A stretch of 50,954 nt of DNA from Myxococcales bacterium (lineage in GTDB: Bacteria > Myxococcota_A > Polyangia > Polyangiales > Polyangiaceae), in NCBI GenBank assembly GCA_025359105.1, contig JANYHK010000045.1, forward strand, positions 1 to 50,954. The letters run 5' to 3'. Shown here in pieces: positions 16,441 through 24,880 of the stretch. A model generated the notes under the pieces. It was not told the DNA's origin, searched no databases, and saw nothing but the letters and a program-made list of their open reading frames with translations. The translations under genes were made by a program, and so were the position numbers. The first letter of the stretch is position 1, and the number at the start of each line of letters is the position of its first letter.

Positions 16441-17330
16441 CGGTCTACGTCGAGCACATCGCGAGGCGCGTCGTCGGCACGACCCTCGACAAGATCCGCG
16501 TCGCGAGCCCGTTCGTCCTCCGCACGGTAGACCCGTCGCCGCGCGCCGTAGAAGGCAAGAAGGTGCTCGCCGTTTCGCGCCTCGGCAAGCGCATCGTGCT
16601 CCACGCCGAGGAGGACCTCTTCGTCGTCATTCACCTCATGGTGGCGGGGCGCTTCAAGTGGCTCGAGCCGCCGGGAGCGCCGGTGCCCAAAAAGGTCGGC
16701 CTCGCGGCGTTCGACTTCACGACCGGGACACTGGTCCTGACCGAGGTGAGCACCAAGAAGCGGGCGTCGATCCACGTCTTGCGTGGGGAGTCCCAGCTCG
16801 CCGCGATGGACCCCGGCGGGCTCGAGGTGATGACCGCGGAGCTCCCGGCGTTCAAGGAGGCGCTGCAGAAGGAGAGCCACACGCTGAAGCGCACGCTCAC
16901 CGATCCGCACCTCTTCAGCGGTATCGGCAACGCGTACTCCGACGAGATCCTGCACCGCGCCAAGCTGTCGCCCACGCGCCTGTCGAGACAGCTCGGTGAC
17001 GACGAGATCGCGCGGCTCTTCGGCGCCACGGTCGCCACGCTCCGCGAGTGGACCCTTCGCCTCCGCGCGGAGTCGAAGGACGCGTTTCCCACCAAGGTGA
17101 CTGCCTTTCGCGAGGAGATGGCCGTCCACGGCAAGTACGGTAAACCGTGCCCGGTGTGCGGAAAGCGCGTCCTCCGCATCGTCTACGCCGAGAACGAGTC
17201 GAACTACTGCGCTACCTGTCAGACGAGCGGCAAGCTCCTCGCCGACCGCGCGCTCTCGCGGCTCCTCGGCAAGGACTGGCCCAAATCGCTCGACGAGCTC
17301 GAGGCGATGAAGCGCGATCGCAAGGAGTGA
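16419..17330 (+). CDS. mutM: Formamidopyrimidine-DNA glycosylase (Fpg/MutM)
   Basis: 303 aa bifunctional glycosylase/AP lyase that removes 8-oxoguanine and formamidopyrimidines. It starts GTG-encoded MPELPDV, so the catalytic proline P2 and E3 are in place, and the SRLGK motif supplies K57. The H2TH region (PHLFSGIGNAYSDEIL) and the C-terminal zinc finger CPVC-x16-CATC are intact. A tail of about 35 residues follows the finger. The start is fixed by GGAGGA five or six bases upstream at the end of the kinase gene. It is followed after about 85 bp by the ada-alkA gene, which makes a compact base-damage repair group. Confidence 0.95.
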   Translation: MPELPDVTVYVEHIARRVVGTTLDKIRVASPFVLRTVDPSPRAVEGKKVLAVSRLGKRIVLHAEEDLFVVIHLMVAGRFKWLEPPGAPVPKKVGLAAFDFTTGTLVLTEVSTKKRASIHVLRGESQLAAMDPGGLEVMTAELPAFKEALQKESHTLKRTLTDPHLFSGIGNAYSDEILHRAKLSPTRLSRQLGDDEIARLFGATVATLREWTLRLRAESKDAFPTKVTAFREEMAVHGKYGKPCPVCGKRVLRIVYAENESNYCATCQTSGKLLADRALSRLLGKDWPKSLDELEAMKRDRKE

Positions 17331-17414
17331 TCCCGCGCGGCGCGTTCGAGGCGAAGAAGGTCGACGTCCGAAAATGGCCAGCGAAGGCGGCCGGCGCGGG
17401 GTAGATCGAGAGGC

Positions 17415-18854
17415 GTGAACCTCGACCCCGACAGCTGCTGGCGCGCGATGCAGAGCCGCGATCGGCGTTTCGAGGGGCGCTTCATCGCGGGCGTCCTGTC
17501 GACGCGCATCTACTGCCGGCCCGGGTGCCCGGCGCGGATGCCCCGGCGGGAGAACGTCGCCTTCTTCGCGTGCGCCGCCGCCGCCGAAGAGCGGGGACTC
17601 CGCGCGTGCTTGCGGTGCCGCCCCGACGCGTCGCCGCGCTCGCCGGCGGCGATCGGCGCGCCGGTCACCGTCACTCGCGCGCTGCGCCTCATCGGCGAGG
17701 GCCACACCCGTGACATGGACGAGCTCGCCGCGCGCCTCGGCGTAGGCGGGCGCCACCTGCGGCGACTCTTCGACGAACACCTCGGCGCCTCGCCGCTGGC
17801 GGTGGCGCAGACCACCAAGCTGCACTTTGCACGTAAAATGCTCGAGGAAACCAGGGCCCCCGTGGTCGACGTCGCGTACGCGTCCGGCTTCCGGAGCGTG
17901 CGCCGGTTCAACGACGCGTTCCGCGCCACGTTCCGCGCGGCGCCGTCCGAGGTTCGCAAACAGGGGGCGAAGGCCGGTGAGGCCAGTGAAGGGATCGCCT
18001 TGCGTCTCGCGTACCAGGGGCCGCTTGCCTGGGCGGAGCTCCTCGCGTTCCTCGCGCCGCGCGCGACGCCAGGGGTCGAGTCGGTCGTGGAAGGCGCCTA
18101 CCTCAGGACGTTCGACGCGGGCGGCGGCGCGGTGGGCACGCTGGACGTGCGGCGGCGGCCCGGTGAGGACGCGCTCGCGCTCCGCCTGGACGCGCCGGCG
18201 CTTGCGCCGCTCTACGGTCTCGTCCAGCGCGCGCGACGGCTCTTCGACCTCGACGTCGATCCGCGCGCGGTGGCGCGTGTGCTCGTGCGCGATCCTGCGC
18301 TGCGCGCGTCGGTGCGCGCGCGCCCGGGGCTGCGTGTGCCGGGGGCGTGGGACGGCTTCGAGCTCGCGGTCCGGGCCGTGCTCGGGCAACAGGTCACCGT
18401 CGCAGGCGCGACGACGCTGGCGGGGCGGCTCGCCGAAGCGTTCGGCGTGCCGGTCACGCCGAACGCGCGCGCGCCGGGTCTCACGCGCCTCTTTCCGACG
18501 CCGCGCGCGCTCGCGTCGGCGAAGGTGGAGCGCATCGGGCTGCCGAAGGCGCGCGCCGAAGCGATCCGCGCGCTCGCGCAGGCGACGCTGGACGGTGCCG
18601 TCACCTTCGAGCCGGGCACCGAGGACGCGACGACGAAGGCGCTCCTGGCCATCCGGGGCATCGGCCCGTGGACGTGCGCGTACGTGGCCATGCGCGCTCT
18701 GGGCGCGCCGGACGCGCTGCCCGACTCGGATCTCGGCCTGCGGCGGGCCCTCGGCACGACCGCCGTGGCGGCGCGGGCGGAGGCGTGGAGGCCGTGGCGC
18801 GCGTACGGCGCGATGCACGTGTGGGCGGGTGATGCGGAGAGGAGCGAACCATGA
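17415..18854 (+). CDS. Ada N-terminal domain / AraC HTH / AlkA 3-methyladenine glycosylase fusion
   Basis: 479 aa. Residues 1-72 form the Ada methylphosphotriester-repair domain with zinc cysteines C34, C38, C65 and C68. Residues of about 80-170 are an AraC-type double HTH (VDVAYASGFRSVRRFNDAFR). From about 195 it is AlkA, with the HhH-GPD region IRGIGPWTCAYVAMRAL and catalytic Asp in LPDSDLGLRRA. It therefore senses methylated DNA, may activate transcription, and excises alkylated bases. GTG 17415 is preceded by GAGAGG. Its stop overlaps the ATG of the ogt gene (ATGA), so the adaptive-response functions are split over two translationally coupled genes. Confidence 0.95.
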   Translation: MNLDPDSCWRAMQSRDRRFEGRFIAGVLSTRIYCRPGCPARMPRRENVAFFACAAAAEERGLRACLRCRPDASPRSPAAIGAPVTVTRALRLIGEGHTRDMDELAARLGVGGRHLRRLFDEHLGASPLAVAQTTKLHFARKMLEETRAPVVDVAYASGFRSVRRFNDAFRATFRAAPSEVRKQGAKAGEASEGIALRLAYQGPLAWAELLAFLAPRATPGVESVVEGAYLRTFDAGGGAVGTLDVRRRPGEDALALRLDAPALAPLYGLVQRARRLFDLDVDPRAVARVLVRDPALRASVRARPGLRVPGAWDGFELAVRAVLGQQVTVAGATTLAGRLAEAFGVPVTPNARAPGLTRLFPTPRALASAKVERIGLPKARAEAIRALAQATLDGAVTFEPGTEDATTKALLAIRGIGPWTCAYVAMRALGAPDALPDSDLGLRRALGTTAVAARAEAWRPWRAYGAMHVWAGDAERSEP

Positions 18855-19390
18855 TCGTGCGAACGACCCAGCTGGAGACCCCCATCGGCGCGTGCTGGCT
18901 CGCCGTCTCGGACGACGGCCTCTGCGCGCTCGGGATGGGACCGCCGGCGGCGGCCGATCTCGCGCGTCGCCTGGAGCGCAGGTGGCCGGGCGTGCGCCTC
19001 GAGCCCGCGCGCGATCCCGACGGCACGGCCGCGCGCGTCACGCGCTATTTTTCCGGCGAACGGGAGCTCTGCGACCTGCCCCTCGACCTCGGGGGAACGC
19101 CTTTCCAGGCGCGCGTGTGGAAGGCGCTCCGCGCGATCCCCCTCGGCACGACCATGTCGTACGCCGCCCTCGCGCTCCAGCTGGACGCGCCCCGCGCGGT
19201 CCGCGCCGTCGCGCGCGCGAACGCGACGAACCCGGTGTCGCTCGCCGTGCCATGCCACCGCGTGATCGGCAAGGATGGCGGCCTCACCGGCTACGCCTGG
19301 GGCAAGGAGCGCAAGGCGTGGCTCCTCGCCCACGAAGCCCGCTGGGACGGCGGCGCCCGCGCGGCCGAGAATTCGGCTCGCCCGGCGTAA
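18851..19390 (+). CDS. ogt: Methylated-DNA-protein cysteine methyltransferase
   Basis: 179 aa suicide enzyme that transfers alkyl groups from O6-methylguanine to its own cysteine. The active site PCHRV holds C135, followed by GGLTGYAWG. The upstream helix FQARVWKALRAIPLGTTMSY is the recognition region. The ATG overlaps the stop of the ada-alkA gene by 4 nt. Together they supply the two chemical activities found in E. coli Ada plus AlkA. Confidence 0.96.
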   Translation: MIVRTTQLETPIGACWLAVSDDGLCALGMGPPAAADLARRLERRWPGVRLEPARDPDGTAARVTRYFSGERELCDLPLDLGGTPFQARVWKALRAIPLGTTMSYAALALQLDAPRAVRAVARANATNPVSLAVPCHRVIGKDGGLTGYAWGKERKAWLLAHEARWDGGARAAENSARPA

Positions 19391-19489
19391 CGATTGCGGT
19401 TTTTTCGCGCGTCGGCGCGCGCACCCCGGCGCGACCATGACGGCAAGATGACGAAAGCGTGATGGGCCCGGGCGGACCTGCGCCCCAAA

Positions 19490-20266
19490 GTGCCGCCCGT
19501 GATCATCGTCATCTTCTTCCTGGCGCACTGGCAGCTCTCGGTCTTCTGCCAGAGCTTCTTCCTCCACCGCTTCGGCGCGCACCGGCAGTTCGAGATGTCG
19601 AAGGGATGGGAGCGCTTCTTCCACCTCTTCACGTACCTGATGCAGGGCCCGAGCTTCTTGTCGGCCCGCGCGTACGCGATCCTCCACCGGATGCACCACG
19701 CGTTCAGCGACACCGAGAAGGATCCGCACTCGCCGGAGAACTACCCGAACGTCGTGACGATGATGCTCGCGACCAAGAAGAAGTACGACTCGTACGCCTA
19801 CCGGCACGCCGAGCCGGAAGCGCGCTTCGACGGCGGCGTCCCCGACTGGCCGCTCCTCGATCGCCTCAGCCAGTCCTGGATCATGCGCATCCTCTGGGGC
19901 GCTGCGTACACGCTCTTCTACTGGAAGTTCGCGACGCAGCCGTGGATGTGGGCGCTCTTGCCGATGCACTTCCTGATGGGGCCGATCCACGGCGCGATCG
20001 TCAACTGGTGCGGCCACCGCTACGGCTACCGGAACTTCGACGTCGGCGACGTCTCGCGGAACACGCTCGCGTTCGACTTCTTGACGGCGGGGGAGCTCTT
20101 TCAGAACAACCACCACAAGTTCGGCATGAGCCCGAACTTCGCGGTCCGCTGGTTCGAGCTCGATCCCACCTACCAGGTGATGCGCGTCCTGAACCTGCTC
20201 GGCATCATCGACATGAGCGGCGCGCAGGTGATGCGCCACGACGCGGAGACGACGCAGCGGGCCTGA
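19490..20266 (+). CDS. Fatty-acid (acyl-CoA type) desaturase
   Basis: 258 aa integral membrane di-iron desaturase. The histidine boxes are HRFGAHR, HRMHHAF and NNHHK, with an extra GHRYGYR near the third box, as in delta-9-like bacterial enzymes. It is shorter than typical family members because it starts at GTG 19490 directly at the first membrane helix (PPVIIVIFFLAHWQ). The 100 bp upstream has no gene and should hold its promoter. Its role is probably introducing a double bond to adjust membrane fluidity. Confidence 0.92.
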   Translation: MPPVIIVIFFLAHWQLSVFCQSFFLHRFGAHRQFEMSKGWERFFHLFTYLMQGPSFLSARAYAILHRMHHAFSDTEKDPHSPENYPNVVTMMLATKKKYDSYAYRHAEPEARFDGGVPDWPLLDRLSQSWIMRILWGAAYTLFYWKFATQPWMWALLPMHFLMGPIHGAIVNWCGHRYGYRNFDVGDVSRNTLAFDFLTAGELFQNNHHKFGMSPNFAVRWFELDPTYQVMRVLNLLGIIDMSGAQVMRHDAETTQRA

Positions 20267-20288
20267 TCCACGCTAGACTCTCGGGGCA

Positions 20289-20687
20289 ATGAGGAGGCTC
20301 CTGTTCGCGCTGCCGTTCGTGACGGCGGCCGCATGCACGTACGACTGGACCGTCGGCCCGCCCGGCGGCACGAGCTCGGGCGGCGTGTCGGACTCGGGCT
20401 CGTCCGGCGCCGACGGGGCAAGCTCCGACGGAACATCGTTCGACTGCGACGGGCTCAGGACACAAATTGATCTCGCACGCTCGCAGATCCTGTCTTGCTC
20501 CGGGACGTGCGGGCAGAGCACGACCAACGAGTGCGGCTGCACGATTCCGGTCGTCGACGCCCAGGGCTCCTTCACCAGGTCGTACGCGGCAGCGGTGGCC
20601 GCATACAAGAGCGCAGGCTGCATCGCGGATTGCAGCAGTGGCTGTGGCAAGGTGCTCCACCAGTGCTTCGGAAGCATATGCACCTGA
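20289..20687 (+). CDS. Small Cys-rich lipoprotein, unknown function
   Basis: 132 aa. Signal peptide MRRLLFALPFVTAAAC with the lipobox Cys at about 16, then a Gly/Ser/Asp linker and a Cys-rich domain of about 80 residues with about ten cysteines (FDCDG, LSCSGTCG, ECGCTI, AGCIADCSSGCGK, QCFGSICT). The pattern suggests a disulfide-stabilised surface domain. It overlaps the next gene by 10 nt, so it is likely part of the run that leads to the kinase and sigma54 activator. Confidence 0.75.
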   Translation: MRRLLFALPFVTAAACTYDWTVGPPGGTSSGGVSDSGSSGADGASSDGTSFDCDGLRTQIDLARSQILSCSGTCGQSTTNECGCTIPVVDAQGSFTRSYAAAVAAYKSAGCIADCSSGCGKVLHQCFGSICT

Positions 20688-21658
20688 CGGCGCGCACCCT
20701 CCTCGTCGCGGCAGCGTGCCTCCTCGGCGCGACCGCTGCCTCACCCGCGCTCGCCGATGGCGAACGCGAGCGCGCGCGCGAGGCGTACGATCGCGGGACC
20801 GCCGCGCACAAGCGCGGCGAGCTCGCGCAGGCCGCCGCCGACTTCGCGCTCGCCGACAAGCTGGCGCCCAGCGACGTCGCGCTCAAGGCGGCGCTCGACG
20901 AGGCGGTCCGCGCCGACGACGCGGCGCTCGGCATGGAGCTCGTGGAGCGCTCGAAGCGCGGGCCCGTCGCGGGAGATCTCGCTGCGAGCGTGGAGGCCAC
21001 GCGCGCGCGATTCCACAGCCGCGCCGGCCGTGTACGTGTGAAGTGCCCCGCCCCTGCCACGTGCCTGGCGACCCTCGACGGCAAGCCTCTCGACATCCAG
21101 AAAGACACGTGGGCCCCGAGCGGCCAGCACACGATCGTGCTCCAGGTCGACGGCGATCCCCAGCAACGCCTCGTCGATGTGCGCGCGCAGGAGACTTTGG
21201 AGGTCACCCCCGCCCCCCGCGCGACCCCGACCCCGACCCCGACTCCGACTCCGACTCCGACTCCGACTCCGACTCCGACTCCGACTCCGACTCCGACCCA
21301 CGTCGAGCCCTCGCACGGCCTACCCCCGCTGGTCTTCTTCGTCGGCCTCGGCGCCACCGCCGTCCTCGGCGGCGTCACGACCTGGAGCGCGGTCGACACC
21401 AAGAGCAAGCACGACACCTTCGTCACCCACGCGTGCTCCGCGGCCAACACCGGAGACTGCGGGACGCTCTCCAGCGACGGCGCCTCTGCGCAGACCCGGA
21501 CGTGGGTGCTGCTCGGCGGGACCGCTCTCGTGGGCGTCGTCACCGTCATCATTGGGGCGGCCTTCACGCACTGGGGTAGCGACGACGCGCCGGGCGCAAA
21601 GGCAGCGGCGTGGACGCTGCGCCCGGCAGGCGGGCAGGGCTGGCAGCTCCAGTTCTGA
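20678..21658 (+). CDS. PEGA-like periplasmic/membrane protein with Thr-Pro linker
   Basis: 326 aa. Signal peptide (to about residue 27), a TPR-like helical region (RAREAYDRGTAAHKRGELAQAAADF), a PEGA-like beta domain (RVRVKCPAPATCLATLDGKP...GQHTIVLQVDG), a (Thr-Pro) repeat linker, then two membrane helices. ATG 20678 follows GGAAG. It overlaps the lipoprotein gene and lies 15 bp before the kinase gene, an arrangement seen often in myxobacteria, where PEGA/TPR proteins accompany kinases. It may present a ligand or relay an envelope signal; this is inferred from context. Confidence 0.82.
   Translation: MHLTARTLLVAAACLLGATAASPALADGERERAREAYDRGTAAHKRGELAQAAADFALADKLAPSDVALKAALDEAVRADDAALGMELVERSKRGPVAGDLAASVEATRARFHSRAGRVRVKCPAPATCLATLDGKPLDIQKDTWAPSGQHTIVLQVDGDPQQRLVDVRAQETLEVTPAPRATPTPTPTPTPTPTPTPTPTPTPTPTHVEPSHGLPPLVFFVGLGATAVLGGVTTWSAVDTKSKHDTFVTHACSAANTGDCGTLSSDGASAQTRTWVLLGGTALVGVVTVIIGAAFTHWGSDDAPGAKAAAWTLRPAGGQGWQLQF
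21223..21298. repeat. (GACTCC/GACCCC)n hexamer repeat coding Thr-Pro
   Basis: About 12 hexamers, the first ones GACCCC and the rest GACTCC, encode the Thr-Pro linker of the PEGA-like protein. The change in the third base between two blocks points to separate expansion events. Length changes in units of six keep the frame. Confidence 0.85.
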
Positions 21659-21673
21659 TACGATGCAAGGAGC

Positions 21674-23317
21674 ATGGGCGGCCGCTACGAGACGCTCTTT
21701 CAGCTCGCGCGCGGCGGGATGGCCACCGTTTACGTGGGCACCGTGCGCGGGGCCCTGGGTTTCCGACAGATCGTCGCGATCAAGCGTCCCCACGACCACC
21801 TGCTCACGGATCCCGATTTCAAGCGCGATCTGCTGACCGAGGCCCGCCTCGCGTCGCTCATCCACCACGCGAACGTCGTGGACGTCCGCGACGTCGAGGA
21901 AGATGGCGCGCAGCTCAGCTTGATCATGGACTACGTCGAGGGGGCGTCGTTCGGAGAGCTCTTGCAGCACGGGCTGAGCGGCGGTCCGCCGGTCGCCGCC
22001 GGCGTCGCGGTGCGCGTGATCCTCGACGCATGCGCGGGCCTGCACGCGGCCCACGAGCTCACCGACGAGCGTGGCCGCGCGGTCCAGCTCGTGCACCGCG
22101 ACATCTCCCCGCAGAACCTGCTCGTCGGCATCGACGGCGTCACGCGCGTCGCCGATTTCGGAGTCGCCAAGGTCGATCGCAAGTCGGGCGCCACCACCGA
22201 CGGGCACCTGAAGGGCAAGCTCGCGTACATGGCGCCCGAGTACCTGCGCGGCCAGCCGATCGATCGACGCTTCGACATCTTCGCGATGGGCATCGTCTTG
22301 TGGGAAGCGCTCGCGGGGCAGCGCCTCTTTCGCGGCGAGCACGAGGCCGACACGCTGCGGCGCGTGCTCGACCACTCGGCTCCCAAGATCTCCGAGGTCG
22401 CGCCGCACCTGGGCACCGCGCTCGACGCCGTCCTCGAGACCGCGCTCAACAAGCCCCGCGAGCACCGCTTCGAGAACGCCGCTGCGATGGGCGCGGCCCT
22501 CGAGGCGAGCGCGCGTGCGGGCGGCATCCTCGCCAGCCACCGGGACGTCGCCGCGCTCGTCCAGGCGTCGGTCGGCGCGAAGCTCGGCGAGCGGCGCGCC
22601 CTCATCCGGCAGCGCCTGGCGAGCGAGCCGAGCGTCCTCAGCGTCTTCGGCGAGACGGCGCCGGCCACGCTCGCAGACGCCGGCCCTCCCACCGCGATCG
22701 CTTCGACGCTTGCGTCTCCGGGCCCCGCGCAGGCTGGCTCGCCGGGACCGCCTCAAGCGTCGACGCTCCGCTCGGCCGACGCGGTCGCGGCAGGGACTCC
22801 CATGTCCGCCGCGCACTCCGAGCCGACGCGCGCGAGCGCGGCGCCGGTCACGACGATGCCGGCCGCCTCGCTCCCGAACGACACGATCAGAGACGGCGAC
22901 GCGGTAGCGGCGGCCGCGGAGCCGACCGGCGATCTCCCGATGTCCTTGCCCTCGTCGGTCCCGGTGCACCCGTCATCGCTCCGCTGGCTCGCGCCGCTCG
23001 CACTGGTCGTCGTCCTCGGCGGCGGAGGCGCGGTCCTCTACGGGAGCGGTCTCCTTCGGCCCGCGCCGGTCGGCAGCGCGTCCTCCGTCGCGTCGGCGCC
23101 GGTCAGCGCGCCGTCCGGCGCCGCCGCGCCGTCCGCCGAGCCCCTCGCGTCGGCATCGGCGAGCGCCCCGAGCCCGCCCGTCAGCGCATCCTCACGCGCT
23201 GCGGCGCTCGCGCCGACGCACGGCGCCAGGCCTCACCCCGTTCCCTCCCACAAGCCCGTGCCGTCCGGCTCCAGCAAGCCGAGCTCGGATCCACCCCCGA
23301 ACCCGTACGCGAACTGA
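21674..23317 (+). CDS. Ser/Thr protein kinase with HRDISPQN loop and membrane helix
   Basis: 547 aa. The kinase domain is at about 5-270: ARGGMATVY, K37, HRDISPQN (141-148), DFG (161-163), KLAYMAPEYLRG, and FAMGIVLWEALAG. The lysine usually found two residues after the catalytic Asp is replaced by Ser, a variant repeatedly seen in myxobacterial kinases. A long Ala/Pro/Ser-rich segment and one membrane helix (about 438-455) follow, with a short Ser/Pro-rich tail outside. Its stop TGA overlaps the ATG of the FHA/sigma54 activator gene, so kinase and likely target are translationally coupled. Confidence 0.92.
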   Translation: MGGRYETLFQLARGGMATVYVGTVRGALGFRQIVAIKRPHDHLLTDPDFKRDLLTEARLASLIHHANVVDVRDVEEDGAQLSLIMDYVEGASFGELLQHGLSGGPPVAAGVAVRVILDACAGLHAAHELTDERGRAVQLVHRDISPQNLLVGIDGVTRVADFGVAKVDRKSGATTDGHLKGKLAYMAPEYLRGQPIDRRFDIFAMGIVLWEALAGQRLFRGEHEADTLRRVLDHSAPKISEVAPHLGTALDAVLETALNKPREHRFENAAAMGAALEASARAGGILASHRDVAALVQASVGAKLGERRALIRQRLASEPSVLSVFGETAPATLADAGPPTAIASTLASPGPAQAGSPGPPQASTLRSADAVAAGTPMSAAHSEPTRASAAPVTTMPAASLPNDTIRDGDAVAAAAEPTGDLPMSLPSSVPVHPSSLRWLAPLALVVVLGGGGAVLYGSGLLRPAPVGSASSVASAPVSAPSGAAAPSAEPLASASASAPSPPVSASSRAAALAPTHGARPHPVPSHKPVPSGSSKPSSDPPPNPYAN

Positions 23318-24705
23318 TGGCTGACATCTTCGACGATCTCACCGCGCGCGCGCGTCCCCCGGAGGATGCGGTGGCGACGGCGTCCGTCTACCGCCTCCTC
23401 GTCATCGACGGTCCCGAGAGCGGTCTGGAGCTCCAGGTGGACGGGAGCGAGCCGTCGCGCGTGCTCGTCGGTCAGGGGCCTGCGTGCGCGCTCCGCCTGG
23501 CCGATCCGCTCGTCTCCCGGCGCCACGCGGCGCTCGACGCGCGCCCCGACGGGCTGCGCGTCACCGATCTCTCGTCGACGAACGGCACGACGGTCAACGG
23601 CGTGGCGGTCTTCGACGCGCTCCTCAAGGGGGGCGAGCTCCTGCGCATCGGCGGCACGACGATCAAGGTCGACGTCGTCGGTGAGTCGGCGCCGGGCAGC
23701 GTCTCGTCCGCCATGCGCTTCGGCCGCACGATCGGCGGGAGCGTCGAGATGCGCCGCCTCTACCCGCTCTGCGAGCGCCTCGCGGCGAGCATGATGCCGC
23801 TGCTCATCGAAGGGGAGACCGGCACCGGCAAGGAGATGCTCGCCGAAGCGCTCCACGAGTGCGGCCCGCGGGCGAGCGGCCCCTTCGTCGTCTTCGACTG
23901 CACCGCGGTCCCTTCCAACCTCCTGGAGTCGACGCTCTTCGGGCATGAGCGAGGCGCCTTCACCGGCGCGGTGGGCGTTCGCAAGGGGGTGTTCGAGCAG
24001 GCGCACGGCGGCACGCTCCTCATCGACGAGATAGGCGAGCTCGAGCTCGGGCTCCAGGCCAAGCTGCTCCGCGCCATCGAGCGCTCGGAGGTGCAGCGCG
24101 TCGGCGGCACGGGGTTCCTGCGGTGCGACGTCCGCGTCCTATGCGCGACGCGCCGCGACCTCGACCGCGAGATCGCGGCGGGGCGGTTCCGCGACGATCT
24201 CTTCTTCCGCATCACGGTCGCGCGCGTCGAGCTCCCGCCCCTCCGCCAGCGGCACGGGGACATCGAGCTGCTGGTGCGCCACTTCTGGCGCGCGCTCGGC
24301 GGCGCGGACGCGGCCGTCCCGAGCGAGCTGCTCCGCCGCGCCGAGGACTACCCGTGGCCGGGCAACGTGCGTGAGCTGCACAATGCGGTCGTGCGGTGGC
24401 GCGCGCTCGGCGAGCTCGGGCTCGACACCGCGCGCGCTGCGTCGGTCTCGCCCCCCGGGGCCGGCTCGTCGCCCCCTGCCGCCCCAATGCCCTCCGGCGC
24501 GCCGGCGCATGACGTCCTCGAGGCTGTTCTCACCCTCGATCTGCCGTTCCCCGAGTCGCGCCAGCGCGTCGTCGACGAGTTCGAGCGCCGCTACGTCGAG
24601 CGCGTCCTCGCGCGGCACGGCGGGAGCGTGGTCCGCGCGGCCGAGGCCTCGGGCATCGCGCGCCGCTACTTCCAGATCATCCGCGCGCGCCAGGCGAAGG
24701 CGTAA
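23317..24705 (+). CDS. FHA-domain sigma54-dependent transcriptional activator
   Basis: 462 aa. An N-terminal FHA domain (about 25-120; SRRH 68-70 region and STNGT) binds phosphothreonine. The AAA+ domain has Walker A GETGTGKE (166-173), the sigma54-contacting loop GAFTGA (213-218), Walker B LLIDEIGE, and PWPGNVREL. A Pro/Ala linker leads to a C-terminal Fis-type HTH. This architecture is well known in Myxococcus, where Ser/Thr kinases control FHA activators. The overlap with the upstream kinase gene makes that kinase its most likely partner. A target may be the gene at 24881, which has a -24/-12-like sequence. Confidence 0.95.
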   Translation: MADIFDDLTARARPPEDAVATASVYRLLVIDGPESGLELQVDGSEPSRVLVGQGPACALRLADPLVSRRHAALDARPDGLRVTDLSSTNGTTVNGVAVFDALLKGGELLRIGGTTIKVDVVGESAPGSVSSAMRFGRTIGGSVEMRRLYPLCERLAASMMPLLIEGETGTGKEMLAEALHECGPRASGPFVVFDCTAVPSNLLESTLFGHERGAFTGAVGVRKGVFEQAHGGTLLIDEIGELELGLQAKLLRAIERSEVQRVGGTGFLRCDVRVLCATRRDLDREIAAGRFRDDLFFRITVARVELPPLRQRHGDIELLVRHFWRALGGADAAVPSELLRRAEDYPWPGNVRELHNAVVRWRALGELGLDTARAASVSPPGAGSSPPAAPMPSGAPAHDVLEAVLTLDLPFPESRQRVVDEFERRYVERVLARHGGSVVRAAEASGIARRYFQIIRARQAKA

Positions 24706-24720
24706 CGCAAACGACGCGAT

Positions 24721-24775
24721 CGGCGCGATCGCCCGCCCGCGATCGAATCGATCGCGGCGATCGAACCGATCGCGT
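24721..24775. repeat. Cluster of CGATCG-type palindromes
   Basis: Within about 55 bases downstream of the activator gene there are several GCGATC/CGATCG words, including a perfect inverted repeat CCGCGATCGA-A-TCGATCGCGG (24737-24757). It could act as a terminator stem or a binding site. There is no T-run. Confidence 0.5.
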
Positions 24776-24840
24776 CCACCGACGAACCAAGTGGCGCCAC
24801 GAGGAGCAGTTCCGCGCACTTGTGTCCGTGGTGCCGCCAC

Positions 24841-24855
24841 GGTGCGCCGCTTGCT
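24841..24855 (+). promoter_or_regulatory. Candidate sigma54 (-24/-12) promoter
   Basis: GG (24841-24842) and GC (24853-24854, within CTTGCT) are ten bases apart, as sigma54 promoters require. The -12 part TTGCT matches consensus; the -24 part (CGGTGC) matches only partly. It lies 26 bases before ATG 24881 and right after a sigma54 activator gene. The implied leader would be only about 15 nt. Confidence 0.35.
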
Positions 24856-24880
24856 CTACACGCTGGCGGAGGTCTCACAT

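Noticed and set aside
19391-19489. Intrinsic terminator after ogt (T6 run near 19399)
   Set aside because: The T-run precedes the GC hairpin on the plus strand and no stable hairpin stands directly before it, so the order is wrong for termination of ogt.
21182-21300. CRISPR or other spaced repeat array
   Set aside because: The repeat is a direct hexamer without spacers and lies inside a coding region.
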